A stretch of DNA of 64,000 nt from the NCBI GenBank assembly GCA_017642935.1, contig JAEPOK010000001.1:1116001-1180000 (forward strand), in the 5' to 3' direction. Shown piece after piece: positions 58,423 to 64,000 of the stretch. Source of the DNA: Hyphomicrobiales bacterium. GTDB taxonomy: Bacteria > Pseudomonadota > Alphaproteobacteria > Rhizobiales > MH13. The notes below the pieces were generated by a model. That model was not told the origin of the DNA, searched no databases, and saw nothing but the letters and a program-made list of their open reading frames with translations. Within the stretch, counting starts at the first letter, position 1. Each line of letters begins with the position of its first letter. The translations under genes and the position numbers were made by a program.

Positions 58423-59415
58423 TTACATACGCAACAGGCAGGCGCCCCATGTAAATCCGCCGCCCATAGCTTCCAGCAACACAACATCACCCTTTTTGAT
58501 ACGCCCATCGGCGACCGCCTCGCTGAGCGCCAGAGGGATCGACGCCGCCGACGTGTTGCCATGGTGATCAACCGTGACGACAACCTTGGCGGGATCGATT
58601 TTCAGCTTGTTGGCCGAAGCATCGATGATGCGCTTGTTGGCCTGATGCGGCACGAACCAATCGATCGTGTCTCCGTTGAATCCGGTCTGCTCGAACACGT
58701 CCACAATCACATCGGTGATCATACCAACGGCATGTTTGAAGACTTCTTTGCCCTGCATCCTCAGATGACCGGCCATCTGGTTCGTCGATGGCCCGCCATC
58801 GACAAACAGTTTTTCGCGATGATTTCCATCGGACCGAAGTGAGGAGGCAATGATGCCCGGGCCTTCGGGATCAACCGGTCCATCGACCGCATCAAGGACC
58901 ACCGCCCCTGCCCCATCAGCGAAGAGGACGCATGTCGTGCGGTCTTCCCAATCGATAATCCTAGAAAACGTTTCAGCGCCAATGACCAACGCCCGATTGG
59001 CAAGACCGGCCTTCAACTGGCTGTCGGCTGTTGCCATGGCAAAGACGAAACCGGAGCACACCGCCTGCATATCGAACGCATAGCCATGGCGAATACCGAG
59101 CTTTTGCTGGACCTGTGTGGCGGTGGCCGGAAAGGTGTAATCGGGCGTGGCGGTGGCCAGCACAATCAAATCAATGGATTGCGGATCGACATCGGCGTTG
59201 GCGAGTGCCGCCTTGGCCGCCTCAAAAGCCAAATCACTGGTACGTTCATCAGACGCTGCGATATGGCGCGATTGAATGCCGGTGCGCTGGACGATCCACT
59301 CGTCCGACGTGTCGACCATCTTGGCCAGATCGTCATTGGTGAGCACTTTGGCGGGCAAATAGCTGCCGACGCCCAAAACGCGGGCGTGACGAACGGAAGA
59401 CGCGGCAGATGTCAT
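58423..59415 (-). CDS. fabH: 3-oxoacyl-ACP synthase III
   Basis: The 330-residue KAS III has the catalytic cysteine in [13 protein letters not shown], the histidine in [14 protein letters not shown] and the asparagine in [16 protein letters not shown]. It condenses acetyl-CoA with malonyl-ACP to start fatty acid synthesis. Its ATG overlaps the plsX TGA (ATGA), so the pair is translationally coupled. Confidence 0.97.
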   Translation of the reverse strand: MTSAASSVRHARVLGVGSYLPAKVLTNDDLAKMVDTSDEWIVQRTGIQSRHIAASDERTSDLAFEAAKAALANADVDPQSIDLIVLATATPDYTFPATATQVQQKLGIRHGYAFDMQAVCSGFVFAMATADSQLKAGLANRALVIGAETFSRIIDWEDRTTCVLFADGAGAVVLDAVDGPVDPEGPGIIASSLRSDGNHREKLFVDGGPSTNQMAGHLRMQGKEVFKHAVGMITDVIVDVFEQTGFNGDTIDWFVPHQANKRIIDASANKLKIDPAKVVVTVDHHGNTSAASIPLALSEAVADGRIKKGDVVLLEAMGGGFTWGACLLRM

Positions 59416-60512
59416 GAGGCCTCGGAAATTGGCGTCTCTTCCTCGGACGAGGGAGACCGACTAGGGTCAGCTTCTACGACGCCTCGACCGGCTTGAGCAA
59501 GTTGAGCGAAAATCTTCTCACCAAGCTCGTTGATCACCATTGTGCGCGCCAAGTCGACAGCGGCGGCAAATCCAAGCGCATCGGCGCCGCCGTGGCTTTT
59601 CACCACCGTGCCGTTCATCCCCAAGAACACGCCGCCATTCACACGGCGCGGGTCCATCTTCATGCGCAATGCATTAAACCCTGGTCGGGCGAGAAGCGCG
59701 CCAAGCTTGGTGCGTAAGGTGGCTGTCATGGCATCGCGCAGATAGCTGCCGATCTGTTTGGCCGTGCCCTCGGCTGTTTTCAAAGCAATGTTGCCGGAAA
59801 AGCCCTCGGTGACGATCACATCGACATTGCCCGAGCCAATGTCTGTGCCTTCGACAAAACCGATATAGTCCATGCCGTCAAAATCGGCATCTTTCAGGCG
59901 TTGACCGGCCTCGCGGATCGGCTCCAGACCTTTGACCTCTTCCACGCCGACATTGAGAAGACCAATGGTCGGACGATCGACGCCAAACAGCGCGCGTGCC
60001 ATGGCCGATCCGAGCAGCGCAAAATCAACCAGCATGTCGGCGTCCGCGCCAACCGTCGCGCCGACGTCAAGCACCACCGCTTCATTGCGGGCGGTTGGCC
60101 AGATGGCCGCGATGCCGGGGCGTTCGATGCCCTTTTGCATTTTTAGGCAGAATTTCGACATCGCCATCAATGCGCCGGTGTTGCCAGCCGAGACGCAAAT
60201 GTCGGCGTCGCCGGTTTTCACCTGCTCGATCGCCTTCCACATGGAAGACGTACGTCGGCCCTGCCGCAATGCTTGTGATGGCTTGGTGTCCATCGCGACC
60301 GCGACATCGGTGTGCACCACTTGGGTGCAATCCTTGAGGTTTGCGTGTTTGTCGAGGATCGGCCGGATCACCGCCTCGTCGCCCACCACAATGAATGCAA
60401 GTTCGGGGTGACGCTGTTTGGAGATGGCGAGTCCGGGAATGACGTTGGTGGCTCCTTCGTCGCCCCCCATCGCATCCACCGATATCGTCACTGTGTCTTC
60501 GTCACGCGTCAT
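59412..60512 (-). CDS. plsX: Phosphate acyltransferase PlsX
   Basis: The 366-residue PlsX begins with [20 protein letters not shown] and has [48 protein letters not shown] and [19 protein letters not shown]. It makes acyl-phosphate from acyl-ACP for phospholipid synthesis. It overlaps fabH by 4 bases. The usual upstream partner DUF177 is 144 bases away on the same strand. Confidence 0.97.
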   Translation of the reverse strand: MTRDEDTVTISVDAMGGDEGATNVIPGLAISKQRHPELAFIVVGDEAVIRPILDKHANLKDCTQVVHTDVAVAMDTKPSQALRQGRRTSSMWKAIEQVKTGDADICVSAGNTGALMAMSKFCLKMQKGIERPGIAAIWPTARNEAVVLDVGATVGADADMLVDFALLGSAMARALFGVDRPTIGLLNVGVEEVKGLEPIREAGQRLKDADFDGMDYIGFVEGTDIGSGNVDVIVTEGFSGNIALKTAEGTAKQIGSYLRDAMTATLRTKLGALLARPGFNALRMKMDPRRVNGGVFLGMNGTVVKSHGGADALGFAAAVDLARTMVINELGEKIFAQLAQAGRGVVEADPSRSPSSEEETPISEAS

Positions 60513-60656
60513 GCAAGCTTTCCAGTTGGCTCAGGCCAGTCGAGGTATCGCGATGGGCTGAAGCGCCCGCATTCCTATCGCCGAATCTGGCCCGGATAAA
60601 GGGTGCATATCGGCCATGAACACGCCGCGGCGGCAGCGGTCGACAAGACCTACGTT

Positions 60657-61184
60657 TCAGCGTTTGAGGTCTTTTAGGACCGCAAATGGCGAAGCCGGTT
60701 CGTCTTCGTCCACCGCATCCTCGTCGGTATCGGCGGCTCTGGGCGGCGCCAAATCAGGATGCCTCGGATAAGGATCGAGTGCCAGGGTGAATAGCTGGTA
60801 GGCCAGGTCTGAGATTGAGGCTGCGCCGCCCACCAGTGGTTCGACGTCGTTGTCGTTCAAGGGATCGAGATCGATGGTCTCTTCCAGTTTCTTTTGCTGA
60901 CCGAAAATCTGCTCGAACGGCACCTCAAGCGAAGCCTTGAACGGGCGAAGCGATACACCGCAGATGTACGTCACCTCTGCTTTCAACTCACCGTCAACTC
61001 GCAATTGACGGCCCTTCATGCCAAGAGCCGTCGCGCCAAGGTTGAACTGCTCGACCGAGGCCAACCCGTTTTCTTCAGCAAGGTGCGCCCGTTCCTCGGC
61101 ATCGAGTTCCAGGCGCATCCGTACCGGGCTGCGCCGCGCCTCTTCGGCAAGAACGGAAAGGGTTGGAAGGTCTTTTTTTGCCAT
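60657..61184 (-). CDS. DUF177 (YceD-like) protein
   Basis: From ATG 61184 the product is 175 residues. It shows the DUF177 pattern: EVTYICGVSLRPFKASLEVP with a single cysteine where other members have a CxxC-type site, and an acidic C-terminal half with LVGGAASISDLAYQLFTLAL. In other bacteria YceD affects rRNA processing with RNase E and L32, but no rpmF is next to it here. It starts 11 bases after the bc1 chaperone gene. Confidence 0.88.
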   Translation of the reverse strand: MAKKDLPTLSVLAEEARRSPVRMRLELDAEERAHLAEENGLASVEQFNLGATALGMKGRQLRVDGELKAEVTYICGVSLRPFKASLEVPFEQIFGQQKKLEETIDLDPLNDNDVEPLVGGAASISDLAYQLFTLALDPYPRHPDLAPPRAADTDEDAVDEDEPASPFAVLKDLKR

Positions 61185-61195
61185 CGTGCTGCTCT

Positions 61196-61789
61196 CTACG
61201 CAGCCACATGGTGAGGATTCATCGGCCAAACCAACTCGCCATCCAGTACGGCATCATCGTCCTGGTCAGCCAAGGTCTTGTCGGCTGCTTGAAGATATCG
61301 GGCCAAGGCAAGCGCGTTCACCGTGTAAGACGAAGGCTCGTCTGCGGACGGCGCTTTATCGGCACCAAAAACGATGCCGCCCGCGTTGCGCTCAATTGCT
61401 TCGGCGAGCGCTTTTTCATCCCCGCTATCGAGTGCTTCGCCGAACGCCTGGCCGCGACCCAGATAGGCCGTTGCCAGCGTTTTCAAGCGCTTTGGCACAT
61501 TGCGATCGCTGACGCCGGTCTCGCGCAAGGCGCGATCAAGATCCTTGAACATCAGGTCGGAAAAGGCCTGTGAGCGCACAGCTGCTTCTTCGGCGCGCGC
61601 ACCCTCGATTTTTTTCAAGCGGCGGAAGAGAAGGATCGCATGGGCGATCAACATGTCGAACCGGCCACCGATCGTATCCGGAACGCCCCAGGCTTCGAAA
61701 AAGACCGACTGGCGCGACTGATCCGTGACGCTTCGATAAAAAGCGTAAGACGTCATATCTTTACGCCGTTTCCATAAACCGAACACCAT
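61196..61789 (-). CDS. Ubiquinol-cytochrome c chaperone (CBP3-like)
   Basis: The 197-residue protein has the CBP3/UQCC1 pattern: FYRSVTDQSRQSVFFEAWGV, DTIGGRFDMLIAHAILLFRR and LMFKDLDRALRETGVSDRNV. In mitochondria CBP3 helps cytochrome b synthesis and bc1 assembly; bacterial homologues occur in alphaproteobacteria. It is the first gene of the chaperone-DUF177-plsX-fabH string and is divergent from bamE. Confidence 0.93.
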   Translation of the reverse strand: MVFGLWKRRKDMTSYAFYRSVTDQSRQSVFFEAWGVPDTIGGRFDMLIAHAILLFRRLKKIEGARAEEAAVRSQAFSDLMFKDLDRALRETGVSDRNVPKRLKTLATAYLGRGQAFGEALDSGDEKALAEAIERNAGGIVFGADKAPSADEPSSYTVNALALARYLQAADKTLADQDDDAVLDGELVWPMNPHHVAA

Positions 61790-61904
61790 CGTGTTGCCCT
61801 ATTTGGTCATCTTGGGTAGGTCCGGACACGCGATGGCCGCTGATCGGTCGCGCACCACACCCGCACCCCTATGTGCGTATGGTCTGTAGTGAGGAGGTAT
61901 AGGG

Positions 61905-62414
61905 TTGGCAAAGGTCGGATTAAAGGGGACATCCCCGATTGGCCATTCATTGGCCGAGGACAAACCGACGCGCCGGTCGCTGCTAACAGGCGCGGTTGCG
62001 TTGGGTGCAGCGCTCGCACTGTCGGCTTGCAACACGACTGAGGTGCGCAATCACGGCTTCATCATGCCGGATTCCGGCCTGGAACAGGTGCCTGTTGGTT
62101 CCTCGAAGAACCAAGTCCTGATCGTGCTTGGCACGCCGCAAACCACCGCGACATTGGACAATGAGGTGTTCTATTACATCTCGCAGCGCAGCGAACAGAC
62201 CTTCGCGTTCTCGCGCCCTGAAATCACCGATCAAAGGGTGCTTGCGGTCTATTTCGATGAGAACGAGCTGGTAGCGCGGATCGCCGATTATGGCCTGCAG
62301 GATGGCGTGATCTTCGACTTTGTCAGCGAGACAACACCGACAGGTGGCGCGGACCTCACCTTTATCGGTCAGATCCTTGGTGGTCTGGGCTCGACGCCAA
62401 CGAACATCTTTTAG
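61905..62414 (+). CDS. bamE: BamE/SmpA-OmlA family outer-membrane lipoprotein
   Basis: The 169-residue lipoprotein has an N-terminal twin-arginine-like segment (PTRRSLLTGAVALGAALALS) and lipobox LSAC at the mature cysteine. The BamE fold has LEQVPVGSSKNQVLIVLGTP, VFYYISQRSEQTFAF and a C-terminal EN-x-V strand. BamE is a lipoprotein of the BAM complex that inserts outer-membrane proteins. Start is TTG 61905 with GGAGG 9 bases upstream. The C-terminal ~50 residues are beyond the core and family-specific. Confidence 0.93.
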   Translation: MAKVGLKGTSPIGHSLAEDKPTRRSLLTGAVALGAALALSACNTTEVRNHGFIMPDSGLEQVPVGSSKNQVLIVLGTPQTTATLDNEVFYYISQRSEQTFAFSRPEITDQRVLAVYFDENELVARIADYGLQDGVIFDFVSETTPTGGADLTFIGQILGGLGSTPTNIF

Positions 62415-62440
62415 ACCCGGCTCTCTTGGCCAAACAAAAA

Positions 62441-62467
62441 CCCCGCCAACCAGTCTGGTTGGCGGGG
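62441..62467. terminator. Bidirectional terminator between bamE and hppA
   Basis: CCCCGCCAACCA (62441-62452), loop GTC, TGGTTGGCGGGG (62456-62467) is a perfect 12-base-pair stem. It is flanked by AAAAA on the left and TTTTCTTTT on the right, so it can stop both convergent genes. Confidence 0.92.
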
Positions 62468-62496
62468 TTTTCTTTTGCGCGTGCGTGCCTGACAGC

Positions 62497-64000
62497 TTAG
62501 CCGTGCGCCAGCACGGCAAGCAGCAGCAGAGCCACGATGTTCGTGATCTTGATCATCGGATTGACGGCCGGACCAGCGGTATCCTTGTAAGGATCGCCAA
62601 CGGTATCGCCCGTGACCGAAGCCTTGTGGGCCTCGCCACCTTTTTCATGCTTCACGCCGTCTTTATCGACAAAGCCATCTTCAAAGCTCTTCTTGGCGTT
62701 GTCCCACGCACCACCACCGGCGGTCATGGACACGGCCACATAGAGCCCGTTGACGATCACGCCGAGGAGCATAGCGCCGACGGCGGCAAAGGCCTGGTCC
62801 TTGCCAGCAATCGCATTGATGGCGAAGAACACCACGATCGGCGAGAGCACCGGTAGCATCGACGGCACGATCATTTCCTTGATCGCCGCCTTGGTCAGCA
62901 TATCCACAGCGCGAGCATAGTCGGGCTTGGAGGTGCCTTCCATGATGCCTGGGTCAGCTTTGAACTGACGGCGAACCTCTTCCACCACAGCACCGCCTGC
63001 GCGGCCCACCGCGGTCATGGACATGCCACCGAACAGGTAAGGCAGCAGTCCACCGAAGAGAAGGCCGACGACGACGTAGGGGTTGGAGAGGGAGAAGTCG
63101 ACCGCCACACCTTCAAAGAAGGAACCCGGCGTTGCATTGGCCGCGAAGAACTTCAGATCTTCGGTGTAGGCCGCGAACAGCACCAGTGCACCCAGACCGG
63201 CTGACCCAATAGCATAACCTTTGGTGACAGCCTTTGTGGTGTTGCCCACAGCATCCAGCGCGTCTGTCGTCTCACGCACTGAGCTCGGCAGATCGGCCAT
63301 TTCCGCGATGCCGCCAGCGTTGTCGGTGACAGGACCGAAGGCATCCAGCGCCACCACGATGCCTGCCAGCGCGAGCATGGTCGTCACCGCAATGGCGATG
63401 CCGAACAGGCCAGCGAGCAGGAAGGTGGAGATGATGCCGGCGATGATGATGATCGCTGGCAGCGCAGTTGCCTCCAGCGAAATCGCCAAGCCCTGGATCA
63501 CGTTGGTGCCGTGACCAGTGACCGATGCCTGGCTGATCGATCGGACAGGACGGTAGCCGACGCCGGTGTAATACTCGGTGACGACGATGATGCCGCCAGT
63601 GACCACGAGGCCGATGACACCACAGAAGAAGAGGTCAACACCCGTGAAGCTTGTGCCACCGGATGTTGTGAACACCTGATCGGCGCCCAACCAGCCCCAG
63701 ACAATGGCGGCCAGCGCAATGATTGACAGGATCGCCGCACCCCAGAAGCCCTTGTAAAGGGCGCCCATGATGGAATTGTTCGAGCCCAGGCGAACGAAGA
63801 ACGTGCCGATGATCGAGGTGATGACGCAGGCGCCGCCGATAACCAGCGGCAACAGCATCATCTTCTCACCTTCGGCCCCGACGAAGAAGATCGAGGCAAG
63901 CACCATCGTCGCAACGACCGTCACGGCATAGGTTTCGAAAAGATCAGCGGCCATACCGGCGCAATCGCCGACATTATCGCCGACATTATCGGCGATTGTG
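62497..64000 (-). CDS. hppA: Membrane-bound proton-pumping pyrophosphatase (N-terminus outside window)
   Basis: The frame enters from the right edge and ends at 62497, giving about 500 residues of the C-terminal two thirds. It contains the H+-PPase signatures [40 protein letters not shown] and [18 protein letters not shown], with polytopic membrane segments. The K+-dependence site reads [19 protein letters not shown], with lysine where K+-dependent enzymes have alanine, so this is the K+-independent type. It pumps protons using pyrophosphate. An internal Met at 63954 is not the true start because the conserved sequence continues to the edge. Confidence 0.96.
   Translation of the reverse strand, partial: TIADNVGDNVGDCAGMAADLFETYAVTVVATMVLASIFFVGAEGEKMMLLPLVIGGACVITSIIGTFFVRLGSNNSIMGALYKGFWGAAILSIIALAAIVWGWLGADQVFTTSGGTSFTGVDLFFCGVIGLVVTGGIIVVTEYYTGVGYRPVRSISQASVTGHGTNVIQGLAISLEATALPAIIIIAGIISTFLLAGLFGIAIAVTTMLALAGIVVALDAFGPVTDNAGGIAEMADLPSSVRETTDALDAVGNTTKAVTKGYAIGSAGLGALVLFAAYTEDLKFFAANATPGSFFEGVAVDFSLSNPYVVVGLLFGGLLPYLFGGMSMTAVGRAGGAVVEEVRRQFKADPGIMEGTSKPDYARAVDMLTKAAIKEMIVPSMLPVLSPIVVFFAINAIAGKDQAFAAVGAMLLGVIVNGLYVAVSMTAGGGAWDNAKKSFEDGFVDKDGVKHEKGGEAHKASVTGDTVGDPYKDTAGPAVNPMIKITNIVALLLLAVLAHG

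Noticed and set aside
1-64000. Mobile elements, prophage, CRISPR arrays, toxin-antitoxin or defence islands
   Set aside because: No transposase, integrase, spaced direct repeats or known defence domains were seen; nearly all genes are core functions in conserved order.

Overview
The window is a 64 kb piece of a moderately GC-rich bacterial chromosome made almost entirely of vertically inherited housekeeping genes. The gene families and neighbourhoods point to an alphaproteobacterium of the Hyphomicrobiales (Rhizobiales): plsX-fabH-ihfA-merR next to DUF177 and the cytochrome bc1 chaperone, with bamE divergent; aroQ-accB-accC-aat with DUF2155 and NDUFA12; a suf operon headed by a NifS-type desulfurase; NrdJ; CtaA type 2; K+-independent H+-PPase. 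A DMSP lyase (DddL) indicates a marine lifestyle. The species cannot be named from sequence reading alone.

Layout. 1-4.5 kb: minus-strand suf operon (desulfurase, sufB, two tiny membrane ORFs, sufC, sufD cut by the window edge) with a candidate Irr box in its upstream region. 4.7-16.5 kb: hydrolase, anmK, tyrS, a giant AsmA/YhdP-like protein, a one-cysteine Bcp, DUF455, an M23 peptidase, dddL, and prfB with a programmed +1 frameshift. 16.5-32 kb: PBP1A, amidase, a long leader and RNase E, Nudix, aminotransferase, M48 protease, DsbA-like protein, the aroQ/accBC/aat operon, DUF2155 and NDUFA12. 32-36 kb: nrdJ behind a tandem NrdR box pair. 36-47.6 kb: P450-dipeptidase pair, ChaN-like protein, ispH-thrB-rnhA, argC, rplM-rpsI, a PLP sulfhydrylase with a structured upstream region, ctaA, DUF2842.

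47.6-56 kb: a compact Wzy-type polysaccharide locus (deacetylase, Wzz/GumC protein with a dead P-loop domain, small Wza lipoprotein, GT4 transferase, polyprenyl-P sugar phosphotransferase, polymerase/ligase). Its composition resembles holdfast or unipolar-polysaccharide loci. 56-64 kb: tRNA-Pro(GGG), an orphan response regulator, merR, ihfA, fabH, plsX, DUF177, the bc1 chaperone, bamE and H+-PPase, which is cut by the right edge.

I see no insertion sequence, prophage, CRISPR array or obvious defence system. The points most worth following up are dddL placed directly behind prfB, the two unrecognised membrane mini-proteins inside the suf operon, the catalytically dead tyrosine-kinase domain of the polysaccharide co-polymerase, and the regulatory sites in front of suf, nrdJ and the sulfhydrylase gene. 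None of these clearly amounts to a wholly undescribed system.
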